From Phycisphaerales bacterium (GTDB lineage Bacteria; Planctomycetota; Phycisphaerae; Phycisphaerales; UBA1924): DNA of 64,000 nt. The DNA is taken from assembly GCA_020849105.1 (NCBI GenBank), contig JADLGW010000045.1, forward strand, positions 24,008 to 88,007, read 5' to 3'. Each line of letters begins with the position of its first letter. The first letter of the stretch is position 1. Made by a program: the position numbers and the translations under genes. Below are positions 19,849 through 28,907 of this stretch, piece after piece. The notes under the pieces were generated by a model, which was not told the origin of the DNA, ran no database searches, and saw only the letters and a program-made list of their open reading frames with translations.

Positions 19849-21321
19849 CTACAGCCGCGCCGCGGCCAGGCTCGCCAGTTCGCTCCGCTCGCTCCTGGCG
19901 AGCGTGACGTGCCCGAAGAGCGACAGGCCCTTCATCTTCTCGGCCGCGTATGACAGGCCGTTCGAGGACGAGTCGAGGTACGGGTTGTCGATCTGCTCGA
20001 TGTCGCCGGTCAGCACGAGTTTGGTCCCGTCACCGACGCGGCTGGCGATGGTCTTGACCTCGTGGGGGGTGAGGTTCTGGGCCTCGTCCACGATCATGAA
20101 CTGGTGCGGGATCGACCGCCCGCGGATGTAGGTCAGCGGCTCCAGCACGACCTTGCCATCGGCCAGGAGTTTCTGGATGCGCTGCTCGCTGGTGTGGCTC
20201 TCGGCGTTCTGCAGGTGTGAGCCCCGGGTGGAGAGCAGGTAGGTGAGGTTGTCGAAGACCGGCTGCATCCAGGCGGTGAGTTTCTCGTCCTTGTCCCCGG
20301 GCAGGTAGCCGATGTCGCGTCCCATGGGCATGATCGGCCGGGCGACGAGCAGTTTGTCGTAGCGTTCCTCGTTGAAGACCTTGGTCATTCCCGCGGCAAG
20401 CGCCAGGAGCGTCTTTCCGGTGCCGGCCGAGCCGAGGAGGGTGACAAACTTGATCTCGTCGTCCAGCAGCAGGTCCAGGGCCATGGTTTGCTGGACGTTG
20501 CGGGCCAGGATGCCGAAGGTGGGCTTGCGCGGCCCGGTGATCGGGATGACGTGGTCGGTGTCCGCGAGGCGGCGGGCCAGCCCGGTGTGGGCCGCGTCCC
20601 CGGTGTCGCGCAGCGACACGAACTGGTTCGGGATCAGGTCGCGCCGGAAGGGCCGCCCTTCCGCGTCCTTGCCCGCCAGGGCGTGCTCGAGCCTGGCGGT
20701 TGCGAGCATCCGTTCGCGGTAGAGTTCGTCGATCAGGTCGCCGTCCACGTCGGCCGTCAGGTAGCCGGTGTAGAGGTGCTCCGCATCGACCTTCTGGTTC
20801 TCGAAGTCCTCGGTGGCGATCCCCAGCGCGTCGCTCTTGATGCGCGCGGAAAGATCCTTGGACACGAACACCGCGCGCTTCCCCTCCCGGTGCAGGCCCC
20901 ACGCGACCGCGATGATCCGGTTGTCCGGGCTGTCCTCCTGGAGCACGCCGGGACGCTCGTGATCCAGCACGTCGATCCGGATCGTTCCTGTCTGCCCGTT
21001 CGACCCCACACTGGCCGCGGCGGTCGCCGATGGGCTGAAGTGCCCCCACTCCACGCCCTCGGTCAGGCGGCCGCGGGAGCGGAGGCGGTCCAGGTGGCGG
21101 ATGCACTCGCGGGCGTTGCGTCCGATGTCGGTCTCCAGCCTCTTCATCTTGTCGAGTTCCTCGACCACGGTGAAGGGGATGATGACGTGGTGCTCCTTGA
21201 ACACGAAGAGCGCGTTGGGGTTGTGGAGCAGCACGTTGGTGTCAAGCACAAAGTGTTTGGTGCCCTGGCTCTGATCCCGCCGGGGTGCGGGCGGGGTGGG
21301 GGCTGGCTTGCGGCTGGTCAT
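19849..21321 (-). CDS. PIN-PhoH fusion protein (PhoH2/YlaK type)
   Basis: Fusion of an N-terminal PIN ribonuclease domain and a C-terminal PhoH-type P-loop ATPase, 490 aa, a probable RNA helicase-nuclease. PIN signature: FVLDTNVLLHNP from residue 24, then FTVVEELDKMK. The ATPase has Walker A GSAGTGKT near residue 300 and Walker B FMIVDEAQN near 410, followed by LVLTGDIEQIDNP. ATG 21321 is chosen because the PIN fold begins directly after; GGAAG lies about 8 nt upstream. It converges with glyA across a 161-bp gap in which I see no clear terminator. Confidence 0.92.
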   Translation of the reverse strand: MTSRKPAPTPPAPRRDQSQGTKHFVLDTNVLLHNPNALFVFKEHHVIIPFTVVEELDKMKRLETDIGRNARECIRHLDRLRSRGRLTEGVEWGHFSPSATAAASVGSNGQTGTIRIDVLDHERPGVLQEDSPDNRIIAVAWGLHREGKRAVFVSKDLSARIKSDALGIATEDFENQKVDAEHLYTGYLTADVDGDLIDELYRERMLATARLEHALAGKDAEGRPFRRDLIPNQFVSLRDTGDAAHTGLARRLADTDHVIPITGPRKPTFGILARNVQQTMALDLLLDDEIKFVTLLGSAGTGKTLLALAAGMTKVFNEERYDKLLVARPIMPMGRDIGYLPGDKDEKLTAWMQPVFDNLTYLLSTRGSHLQNAESHTSEQRIQKLLADGKVVLEPLTYIRGRSIPHQFMIVDEAQNLTPHEVKTIASRVGDGTKLVLTGDIEQIDNPYLDSSSNGLSYAAEKMKGLSLFGHVTLARSERSELASLAAARL

Positions 21322-21392
21322 GGGCGTAACTTCCGTGTCACGGGTTCCCTCTCCGCGGCAGGCGGGCCGCCTGCCCCGCGGCTGGAGGATAC

Positions 21393-21899
21393 CTAGGGGA
21401 GGAAGGCGGCGACGCAGAGGGCGATCCCTGTCGCCAGCGTCAGCAGCGTCTTCACGACGACAGCCACGAAACGGCCGACCGCCGCGCCCCGGCCGACCCT
21501 CACCGAGTGAGACCAGGACCTTCCGGCGATGGCGCGTTCTCCCGCGGCCGCGCCCAGCCCGGCGCCCAGGACACCGCCGACGATCGAACCGATGATCGGG
21601 ACGACGAAGGTTCCGGCGATGGCACCCGCCAGGGCCCCGATCACGGCGGACCAGGCGCCGGCGCGCCCGCCGCCGGCCCGTTTGGCCCCGGCGCCGGACG
21701 CGGCCAGTTCGATGACCTCGCCCAGCAGGCCGAGCACCAGGCCGGCGCCGAGTGTCCACCACGAGAATGTCCCCGGTTGCCACCACTGGAGCCCGAGCGC
21801 AACGAGCAGGATGAACCAGAGGCCCGGGAGAGTGATCAGCGTGAGCAGCGTGCCCAGCACGGTTGCCAGCGCCAGGATCGAGCCTGCCAGGATCGTCAA
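21393..21899 (-). CDS. DUF456 family membrane protein
   Basis: Small integral membrane protein, 168 aa, with four or five hydrophobic segments and the Gly/Ala-rich repeats typical of DUF456 (LITLPGLWFILL, then LVLGLLGEVIELAASGAGAKRAGG, then glycine-zipper-like PIIGSIVGGVLGAGLGAAAGE). The start is TTG at 21899, preceded by GAGAGGG. It lies 31 bp downstream of the membrane protein at 21931 on the same strand, so they are probably co-transcribed. The function is unknown. Confidence 0.82.
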   Translation of the reverse strand: MTILAGSILALATVLGTLLTLITLPGLWFILLVALGLQWWQPGTFSWWTLGAGLVLGLLGEVIELAASGAGAKRAGGGRAGAWSAVIGALAGAIAGTFVVPIIGSIVGGVLGAGLGAAAGERAIAGRSWSHSVRVGRGAAVGRFVAVVVKTLLTLATGIALCVAAFLP

Positions 21900-21930
21900 A
21901 GCCCTCTCCGCCCCGCGCCCGCGGCCTCTC

Positions 21931-22734
21931 TCACGATCCTTGCGGCGCCGGCACGGTATTGGCTGTGGGGGCCGCGCGTTCCGGGAACGCGGTGCGTTCC
22001 ATCGCCAGGACCCACTCTTCGAGCGGGTGGTGCCTGTAGAGGTCGAGTTTGATCTCCTGCCCGCCGTGCCTGGTGTGGCCGGGGCGGACCTTGAGGAAGA
22101 TCAGGAACTTATCCCAGCGCCGCTTGTCGAAGTCCTCGACCTCCGCCGGGACCAGGGTTGATCCATCGGGCAGCGTGAGGCGCTGCTCCGCCGCGTCCCA
22201 TCTGTATTTGCGGCGCGCCACCAGCAGGAGGAGCGCGGCCAGGTAGAGAGCGATCAGGGTGCAGGCGGCGAACAGCACCCACTGGACGGGGATGTCGTAC
22301 CAGGACAGGGGCGCGACGGACGGGGCCTTGCCATTGGCCTGGAGCCAGACTTTGGAGAGCGCCTCCCAGGACCCGCGCGGGTCCTGCCGAAGGGCATCCA
22401 CCTCGGCCCTGAGTTCCGGAGAATCCAGCCGGCCCAGGACTGCTGACTGCTCGAGCCACGTCCGTTTCGGGGCATCGGCGCCGGAGACGCCCGGCAGGGC
22501 CCGCAGGCGCCGCAGTTCGGCCCGCGGCTCGAAGGCATCGATGGTCGCGTACGTCCTGCCCTGTTCCGTCAGCGCATCCAGGAAGTTGAACTTCGCCAGC
22601 GAGGCCGCGGCGATGGCCCGGTTCGGATAGGCGACCATGGCGTCGTAGAGCGAATAGGCGGCGAAGCCGGCGCACAGGACAATGAAGAGCGTCATCCGTA
22701 CCAGCCAGCGCTTGCCGAGCGTCGTCTGCATCAT
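21931..22734 (-). CDS. hypothetical two-helix membrane protein
   Basis: Unrecognised protein, 267 aa. One N-terminal transmembrane segment (about residues 13-32) is followed by an exported Ala/Leu/Arg-rich helical part, then a second hydrophobic segment (about 150-172) and a cytoplasmic C-terminal part rich in charged and aromatic residues (DKRRWDKFLIFLKVRPG). Two adjacent ATG codons follow GGAG. The first ATG overlaps the stop codon of the 86-aa gene upstream (TGATG), suggesting coupling. DUF456 follows 31 bp downstream. Confidence 0.75.
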   Translation of the reverse strand: MMQTTLGKRWLVRMTLFIVLCAGFAAYSLYDAMVAYPNRAIAAASLAKFNFLDALTEQGRTYATIDAFEPRAELRRLRALPGVSGADAPKRTWLEQSAVLGRLDSPELRAEVDALRQDPRGSWEALSKVWLQANGKAPSVAPLSWYDIPVQWVLFAACTLIALYLAALLLLVARRKYRWDAAEQRLTLPDGSTLVPAEVEDFDKRRWDKFLIFLKVRPGHTRHGGQEIKLDLYRHHPLEEWVLAMERTAFPERAAPTANTVPAPQGS

Positions 22735-22991
22735 GGCGTCTCCGAGTTATCGGCTCCCCGCCCTCCGGGCCCGCCCAGGCGGGAGAGGGCCATGTGCCAC
22801 CACTGCTCGGCCCGGGCTTGCCCGCCTCTGCGGCGGAGTCTATCGAAACCACCATCGGCCACCCGGCGCAGCGGGATGTGCGGAAAGGCCCACGGGGTCC
22901 GGAGCGCCCGGTCCAGGAACCGCTCATGGCTGCGCCGGAAGGCCGCGGCGCGGTCCGAGAGTTCGTCCCGTCTGGAGTGACGCCAGAGCAT
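22731..22991 (-). CDS. 86-aa basic hypothetical protein
   Basis: Small Arg-rich protein, 86 aa (starts MLWRHSRRDELSDRAAAF; contains WAFPHIPLRRVADGGFDRLR). I do not recognise it. Support for a real gene is positional: TACACT ends 7 nt before its ATG, as at many other starts here, and its stop overlaps the ATG of the downstream membrane-protein gene. Other long frames through this stretch lack such signals. It may be a DNA- or RNA-binding or regulatory peptide; no function is claimed. Confidence 0.6.
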   Translation of the reverse strand: MLWRHSRRDELSDRAAAFRRSHERFLDRALRTPWAFPHIPLRRVADGGFDRLRRRGGQARAEQWWHMALSRLGGPGGRGADNSETP

Positions 22992-22998
22992 GACCGGG

Positions 22999-23004
22999 AG
23001 TGTA
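22999..23004 (-). promoter_or_regulatory. TAnnnT -10 box of the 86-aa gene
   Basis: TACACT on the minus strand, 7 nt before ATG 22991. Confidence 0.5.
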
Positions 23005-23079
23005 GGGATACCCGCGGCGGAGCCCCGGGCCTTGACGGGTGTGGTAGGGTGGTCTGCCGGGAGGCCGGAGGAGGTGTGC

Positions 23080-23922
23080 ATGGTGAAGTACGTTGCGTTC
23101 GCGGTGTGCGGGCTCGCCGTGGCCGCCGGGGCCGGCGCCGATGAACTGACCTTCAAGGCGGACAAGGACAACACCTTGTACGAGACCGGCGGCGGGCCGC
23201 CTGTGAGCAACGGGGCCGGCGGCCGCATGTTCGCGGGGGTGACGGCGACGGGCCTGAAGCGGCGGGCGGTGGTCGTGTTCGACCTGGCGGAGATCCCCGC
23301 GGGCTCGACCATCAACAGCGTCACGCTCGAACTGCACATGTCGATGTCCATTTCCGGCAGCGTGCCGATGACGGTGCACCGGGTCCTGGCCGACTGGGGC
23401 GAGGGGACGTCCGTCGCCGGGCAGGGCCAGGGCGGCGGGGCCCCGGCGACGGCGGGCGATGCGACCTGGGACGACCGCTTCTATCCGGGGCAGACCTGGA
23501 TCACGCCGGGCGGGGAGTATGAGCCCGAGCCCAGCGGTACGACGCAGGTCGGCTCCACGGGTACCTACCAGTGGTCCGGCCCGTCGCTGGTCATTGACGT
23601 GCAGGGCTGGGTCGATGCGCCGGCGAGTTGTTTCGGCTGGCTGATTGCCGGGGATGAATCGGCGTCGTCCACGGCGAAGGCGTTCGATACGCACGAGAAC
23701 ACGGACCCGAACGCAAGGCCGCGACTGATCGTGGACTTCACACCCCCGGGGGCGTGCTACCCGGACTGCAACGGCGACCACGCGCTGAACCTGTCGGACT
23801 TCGGGTGTTTTACGACGAAGTTCGCGCTGGGCGATCCGTACGCGGACTGCAACGGCGACGGGGTGCGGAACCTTTCGGATTTCGGATGCTTCACGACGAA
23901 GTTCGCACTGGGTTGCCCGTAA
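23080..23922 (+). CDS. DNRLRE-domain protein with C-terminal GC-type dockerin pair
   Basis: Secreted protein, 280 aa. Signal peptide MVKYVAFAVCGLAVAAGAGA, then a DNRLRE-like beta-sandwich (DNTLYETGGGPPVSN; RAVVVFDLAEIPAGSTINSVTLELHM) and a C-terminal pair of about 28-residue EF-hand-like repeats, each with DCNGD and LNLSDFGCF or RNLSDFGCF, ending GCP. Such ends mark GC-type dockerin proteins. The ATG at 23080 has GGAGGAGG 6 nt upstream and starts the signal peptide. The cohesin or anchor partner is not in the window. The dockerin is nearly identical to that of the gene at 42546. Confidence 0.88.
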   Translation: MVKYVAFAVCGLAVAAGAGADELTFKADKDNTLYETGGGPPVSNGAGGRMFAGVTATGLKRRAVVVFDLAEIPAGSTINSVTLELHMSMSISGSVPMTVHRVLADWGEGTSVAGQGQGGGAPATAGDATWDDRFYPGQTWITPGGEYEPEPSGTTQVGSTGTYQWSGPSLVIDVQGWVDAPASCFGWLIAGDESASSTAKAFDTHENTDPNARPRLIVDFTPPGACYPDCNGDHALNLSDFGCFTTKFALGDPYADCNGDGVRNLSDFGCFTTKFALGCP

Positions 23923-23988
23923 GGAAGGGTCGCGACGGCGACTGGGGCATCGCTCCCCCGCCCCGGTCTGACGCCGTACCCCGCGCGT

Positions 23989-24411
23989 TCAGTGATCGTC
24001 GGTGATGTTGACCCAGCGGGGGTCGGAGGCGGCGGCGCTGGCCGCGTCGTCCGGGTCGATCTGCGCGACCTCGTCGTTGTACCGGACCCAGTGGACGGTC
24101 AGCAGGCCCAGGAGGAGCGCCGCGGCCCAGGCGCCCACCTCGGCCTGGCGGGTGCGTCGGTAGAAAAACAGGATGAGGACGGCCAGCAGAACGGTGGCGC
24201 ACTTCCACGACACGACGACGGCCGAACTGTTGTAACGCATGATGAGCCTGGCGACGGGGTTGCTCTCGAGCATCCCGATGCCCCGCAGGTGGGTCAGGGT
24301 CATGTAGAGGTCGGTGACGGACAGCAGGACGACGATGCAGAGGAGCGCGGCGACGCGCTGGGCGCGATCGAACTTCCGCACGCCGCGAACGGCCGTTTTC
24401 GGGTGCTCCAT
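23989..24411 (-). CDS. small membrane protein (DUF5658-like)
   Basis: Integral membrane protein, 140 aa, with three hydrophobic segments (about 22-42, 66-84, 90-108). The SVTDLYMTL and GIGMLESNPVARLIM blocks, with their conserved TDL and E-NP, resemble DUF5658 proteins. The acidic C-terminus is DPDDAASAAASDP. GGAGAGG precedes the ATG. It converges on the dockerin gene at 23922 and is divergent from the 1458-aa gene at 24510. The function is unknown. Confidence 0.7.
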   Translation of the reverse strand: MEHPKTAVRGVRKFDRAQRVAALLCIVVLLSVTDLYMTLTHLRGIGMLESNPVARLIMRYNSSAVVVSWKCATVLLAVLILFFYRRTRQAEVGAWAAALLLGLLTVHWVRYNDEVAQIDPDDAASAAASDPRWVNITDDH

Positions 24412-24509
24412 GACGCCTCTCCGGCTGCATCGGATGGTGCGCGCGTCGCCTCCATGGTCGCGGCCCCCGTAGACTGACCCGGCGCGGAGTTTGTGCCGAT
24501 TAGTCGGGC

Positions 24510-27500
24510 GTGGGGCGGGGGCCCGGCGGCCCGAAGAAGGGGGCGTTCTTGGCGCGAGCGTCTTGGTGGGCGGTTGCTGCGGGGCTGGTGCTGGGGGCTG
24601 CCGCGCGCGCCCAGGGCCCGAACCCCGTCTACGCCGACTTCTCCCCGCTCGCGTCGGACACGCTGGCCCATATCGCGGAGTTCACCAGCGCCGGCAACCT
24701 GGGCGAGGCGTCGCGCCAGTGCCAGCGTCTGCTGGATGAGCACGGCGGCCAGGTGGTGCCGGTGCCGGGCGACCCGGACCTGTTTGTAAGCGTGCGTTCG
24801 CGGGTGCACGCGGTGCTGCTGTCGTCGCCGGATCTGCTGGCCCGCTACCGCGAGAACGAGGGTGCGGTGGCGCGGGCGGCCCTGGAGGACGGTTCGCTCC
24901 GATCCGCGCGGCGCGTGGAGGACGTTCGTCTGCTGACGCCGGCCGGGCTGGAGGCGGCGCTGCGGGTTGCGCAGGACCACCTGGAATCGGCACGGTTCGA
25001 GGCGGCCCGCCTGACGCTGGAGCAACTGGAGCGGCACCCCGATCGTGCGGGTGAGGGGGGCGCCCGGGCGGCGCGGCTGCTGGGAGAGGTCGCGCGATAC
25101 CTGGCAGAACCCGGGCGGCACGAGGCGCTCGCCCGGGCGGAGCGCTGGGCGGGAACGGTCGGCCCCGGGGCGCCGCGGGCTGGACCGGCCGAGGTTCCGC
25201 CGTGGATCGGCCTGCCGGTGTACACGCTGGATCGGCCGGCGGCGGAGGTCGAATCGTCCGGGTCCAGCGCTCCGCTGTGGACCGCCAACATTGACCCGAG
25301 TTGGGAGCCGCCCCCCCCTTCGCCGCAGATGCCCGGGGCTCCGGCGCTGGCTCTTGATGAATCACGGATGTGGGTGGCGCCGGCGGTTTCGGGCGAGACG
25401 CTGTACACCAACGACGGGACGACGATCACCGCCCGGGACCGGTTCACGCTCCAGGCCCGGTGGTCCACGCGTCCATCCGCGGACCGAACGGTGGACGACC
25501 CGGAGGGCGTGCACCAGAACGCCGCGATGCGCGGTGCCGGGCGAGCCCTGGAGGACATGTGCTTCGTCACGGTTGCCGGGCGCGTGGTGCTGGCGACAAC
25601 GGGGCTGGCCCGTGACGGCGACCGCGACGGCGACCCGCGCACCCACGCTCTGGACGCGGCGACCGGGCGCGTGCTGTGGTCCGTGTTCGTGCCGGACCTG
25701 GACCCGCAACTGGAGACCGGGAGCGTGCGCGGCCCGGTGCTCGTGGACGGCGACATGGCCGTGGTGGTGGTGCGGAAGGCGGCGCTGGCCCGACGGGTGG
25801 TGAGCGTGTACCTGGCGGGGCTGTCGCTGCGCACGGGCGCGGTCCGTTGGGTGCGCCTGGTCGGCAGCGCGGGCGCCCTGCCCTACATCCAGCAGCGGCG
25901 GATCGGCGACGCGGCGGTGCTGGATCGGGGCGTGGTGTACGTCCAGGACCAACTCGGCATCATGGGCGCGGTGGAGGCCGCGACCGGCAGGCCGGTGTGG
26001 ACGCGGCGGATGGCGGTGCAACGCAACGCCGAACAGGGCACGCTCCCCTGGCGTTTCGGGGAACCGGTGCTGGACGCGACCGGGATGGTGGTGCTGTCGC
26101 CCGACCAGGGCAGCGTGCTGCGGCTGGACCGTGCCACGGGAGCGATCGTGGCGTCGCGTCCGGCCCCGCAACTGGGCGATCCGGGGTACATCCTGCGGGC
26201 CGGTGGCGACGTGGCCTGTGTCGGTGAAACCCGGGTCACGCTGGTCCCGCTCGTGGACATCGGAGCCGGACCGATCCGGGCGACCAAGGCGGTGCCGAGC
26301 AAGATCCGGGGGCGGGTGGTGGTGGCCGGCGACCGCCTGCTGCTGCCGCGGCTGGAGGGCTTCACGCTGGTGGACCTGGGCCATCCGGACGGCGACGGGG
26401 AACTCCACACCCTGGACACCCCGGGGAACGTGCTGCCGGTACCGGGGCAGCTGCTTGTCCTCGACGGCTTGTCGGCGCACAGTTACCTGGACTGGCCGCT
26501 GGCCGACCGGCTGCTTTCGGCGCGCATGGAACACGACCCGGCGGACCCGGCGCCGGCGATCACATACGCCGAACTCGCATTTCGGGCGGGGCACCCGGGG
26601 GCGATTGCGGCCTCCGCGGACAAGGCACTGGCCGCGCTCGACCGGGGCGGTTCGGCCGTGCTGCGCACCCGACTGTTCGGATCGCTGCGCGACATGGTGG
26701 CGGCCAGCCAGGGTCCGGAGCCCGGGCCGCGGGCGCTGCCGCCCGATGTGCTGGCGGCGGTGATCGAACGCCTGGGGCGTGCTGCGCAGACGCCGGCGGA
26801 ACGTGTGGTTCACCTGATGGCGCTGGGGCGGCTGGAGGAGACGCGCGACCGGGCGGGCCCCGCGATCGAGGCGTACCAGCGGATCCTTGCCGACGCGGCG
26901 ATGGGCGCCACACTGTGGCAGGGGCCGGGGCTGCGGGTCCGGGCCGGTCTGGAGGCGGCGCGAAGGGTGCGCGGGCTCGTAACGGCCCACGGCGCGGCGT
27001 CCTACGCACCCTTCGATGCGGAGGCCGAGTTTGCCCTGCGCGCCCTGGGGGCAGCGCCGGGCCCCGCGGCGCTGGAACGGATCGCGGCCCAATACCCGGC
27101 GTCCGCCCATTCGGCGTCTGTGTGGCTGCGTGCGGCGTCGCTGCACGAACGTGCCGGTCGCGATCACGCGGCGAGCGCTGACCTGCGGGAGGCGCTGGCC
27201 TCCGCTGAACTCGCCCTCACCGCCGGGCAGGCGATCGATCCCGCCGTTCCGGGAGAGATCGCGGGACGCCTGCTGGCCGGATTCCGGGCGGGGCAGGAGC
27301 CGTACGCCGCGTTGCGGCTGGTGCGGCGGCTCGGCTCGGGGACGCCGCCCATCACGCCGACTTCCGCCGGCAAACCGATTGACCTGGCCGCGCTCGACGC
27401 GGAACTCTCCAAGACCCTTTCGGGCGAGAACCGCCTGCCGCGGATCGGGGCCGATCTGGAGGCCGAACCGCAGGCCCTGGTCGGCTGGGCGCTCATGGAG

Positions 27501-28886
27501 CCGATCAGCCGCGAACGTGCCTCCGCCGAGCATGTGATGATGCTGAATCGCTCGGAGTTGAGGGTGGCGCTGTGGGGTGTGCCGATGAGCCGCGGCGGGC
27601 CGGGTGACACCACCGGGCCGACGCGGCTGTCGATGCTGTGGAGCCGGCCGTTCGAGCGCGCCGAGCCGCGCGTGCTGCGGCTGGAGGCCGGCGCGGTGTA
27701 CCTGCTGTGGGACCGCGCGGAACAGGGTTTCGCGATCGAGAAGATCGACACGGTGACTGGACTGACGGAATGGAAGACCGATCCGCACGCGGCGTACTTC
27801 GCCGGGGAGTCGTCGTGGACCCAGCGGGCCGCCCTGACCCCGGAGGTCATCGAGACTCCCGTGGACGGGCCGGTAGCGCCCCTGCACGTCCTGGTGGCGG
27901 TGGGCGAGCGGGCGGTGATCCTGGCGGACCGAACGGGGCGGGTGGTCGCGTTTGATCCGGCGACCGGGGCCCCGCTGTGGCACGTCGTGAGTTCGCTGTG
28001 GCACATGCACGACGTCGCCATCCTGGGTGGCATCGTTGCCGTCGGTGGGGTGGCGCCGCCCGCGGACAACCCGGGCGCACTCTCGGGGTGGCACTCGGAC
28101 ATCGAGGTCTTTGATGCCCGGACCGGCGCCCCCGGGGCGGGGGTGACGTCGCTTGAAGGGACGCTCCGCTGGCTGCGGATCGCGGACACCGGGAACGCGG
28201 CGGGCCCGGCGATCCTGGCGGCCCTTGACGCCAGCCTTGTCTCCTTTGACGCCGCGACCGGCCGGCGCAACTGGGAGTGGCCCGGTTCCGGCGGGTTCGA
28301 GTCCATCGGTGCCTGGGTGCTCGGGGGCCGCCTGTTCGTCCTGGGCGAGGACCGGGCGCTCTGGATGGTCCCCGTGGATGCGGGGGGCGACGACCAGACG
28401 CGATCGCTCGACACCTTCAACCGGTTGACCAACAACGGGGTGGTCCACGCGGTGGAGGTTCCGGGGCCCGCGGGTCCGCTCGCGGCCTTCGTCAGCGGGC
28501 GCGGGGTCCTGGTCTACGACCCCGGCCGTGCGGAGCGCCCCGGGCGCAGCGGATCACCCGCAGCGCTCGTCGGTATCGATGCGCTGGTGCCGCAGGAGAA
28601 CGTGCTGGACCCGACAGGGGGCACGATGCAACTGGTCACGCCGGTGGTCACGAGGACGCTGTTCGTGGCGCTGGAGCAGTACCCGCAGGTGCTGGAGGAC
28701 AAGCGGCAGGTCTACACCCTGCACCTGCTGGATGCACGAAACGGGAAGATGCAGGGCCCGGCCACCAACCTGGTCATGTGGGCCGCTCCTCAGGCCGTCG
28801 CCGCCATCGATGGCCGGATCATCATCACGAGCGGCGACATCCGCGCGGTGACGCTGGTGTACGGGGCGCCGGAGGCTGATCGCTGA
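24510..28886 (+). CDS. large exported PQQ-type beta-propeller protein with helical repeat region
   Basis: Exported protein of 1458 aa. A signal-like segment (WWAVAAGLVLGAAARA) is at about residues 19-34. A helical region covers about 35-230 (bacterial TPR-like). A first beta-propeller has PQQ-type blades (ALDAATGRVLW; VEAATGRPVWTRRM; RLDRATGAIVASR). A second helical, TPR-like stretch spans about 670-960, and a second propeller follows (AFDPATGAPLWHV; SFDAATGRRNWEW). This order suggests a large periplasmic scaffold. A start at GTG 24510 is the first possible codon after an in-frame stop; TTG 24549 is an alternative that gives a shorter leader. No enzyme motif is visible. Confidence 0.82.
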   Translation: MGRGPGGPKKGAFLARASWWAVAAGLVLGAAARAQGPNPVYADFSPLASDTLAHIAEFTSAGNLGEASRQCQRLLDEHGGQVVPVPGDPDLFVSVRSRVHAVLLSSPDLLARYRENEGAVARAALEDGSLRSARRVEDVRLLTPAGLEAALRVAQDHLESARFEAARLTLEQLERHPDRAGEGGARAARLLGEVARYLAEPGRHEALARAERWAGTVGPGAPRAGPAEVPPWIGLPVYTLDRPAAEVESSGSSAPLWTANIDPSWEPPPPSPQMPGAPALALDESRMWVAPAVSGETLYTNDGTTITARDRFTLQARWSTRPSADRTVDDPEGVHQNAAMRGAGRALEDMCFVTVAGRVVLATTGLARDGDRDGDPRTHALDAATGRVLWSVFVPDLDPQLETGSVRGPVLVDGDMAVVVVRKAALARRVVSVYLAGLSLRTGAVRWVRLVGSAGALPYIQQRRIGDAAVLDRGVVYVQDQLGIMGAVEAATGRPVWTRRMAVQRNAEQGTLPWRFGEPVLDATGMVVLSPDQGSVLRLDRATGAIVASRPAPQLGDPGYILRAGGDVACVGETRVTLVPLVDIGAGPIRATKAVPSKIRGRVVVAGDRLLLPRLEGFTLVDLGHPDGDGELHTLDTPGNVLPVPGQLLVLDGLSAHSYLDWPLADRLLSARMEHDPADPAPAITYAELAFRAGHPGAIAASADKALAALDRGGSAVLRTRLFGSLRDMVAASQGPEPGPRALPPDVLAAVIERLGRAAQTPAERVVHLMALGRLEETRDRAGPAIEAYQRILADAAMGATLWQGPGLRVRAGLEAARRVRGLVTAHGAASYAPFDAEAEFALRALGAAPGPAALERIAAQYPASAHSASVWLRAASLHERAGRDHAASADLREALASAELALTAGQAIDPAVPGEIAGRLLAGFRAGQEPYAALRLVRRLGSGTPPITPTSAGKPIDLAALDAELSKTLSGENRLPRIGADLEAEPQALVGWALMEPISRERASAEHVMMLNRSELRVALWGVPMSRGGPGDTTGPTRLSMLWSRPFERAEPRVLRLEAGAVYLLWDRAEQGFAIEKIDTVTGLTEWKTDPHAAYFAGESSWTQRAALTPEVIETPVDGPVAPLHVLVAVGERAVILADRTGRVVAFDPATGAPLWHVVSSLWHMHDVAILGGIVAVGGVAPPADNPGALSGWHSDIEVFDARTGAPGAGVTSLEGTLRWLRIADTGNAAGPAILAALDASLVSFDAATGRRNWEWPGSGGFESIGAWVLGGRLFVLGEDRALWMVPVDAGGDDQTRSLDTFNRLTNNGVVHAVEVPGPAGPLAAFVSGRGVLVYDPGRAERPGRSGSPAALVGIDALVPQENVLDPTGGTMQLVTPVVTRTLFVALEQYPQVLEDKRQVYTLHLLDARNGKMQGPATNLVMWAAPQAVAAIDGRIIITSGDIRAVTLVYGAPEADR

Positions 28887-28896
28887 CTCCGGCGCG

Positions 28897-28902
28897 TACG
28901 CT
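28897..28902 (+). promoter_or_regulatory. TAnnnT -10 box of the YkgJ-like gene 1
   Basis: TACGCT ends 5 nt before GTG 28908. It supports that start and argues against the overlapping TTG at 28902. Confidence 0.4.
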
Positions 28903-28907
28903 TGCCC

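Noticed and set aside
23923..23988. Terminator between the convergent dockerin and DUF5658-like genes
   Set aside because: Only a weak GGGG/CCCC pairing with no T-run.
25362..28448. 1028-codon minus-strand frame opposite the beta-propeller gene
   Set aside because: Arg/His/Pro-rich shadow without recognisable domains; the plus strand has PQQ-type blades.
28902..28907. TTG at 28902 as the start of YkgJ-like gene 1
   Set aside because: It overlaps the TACGCT box, and GTG 28908 has the usual box-to-start spacing of this genome.
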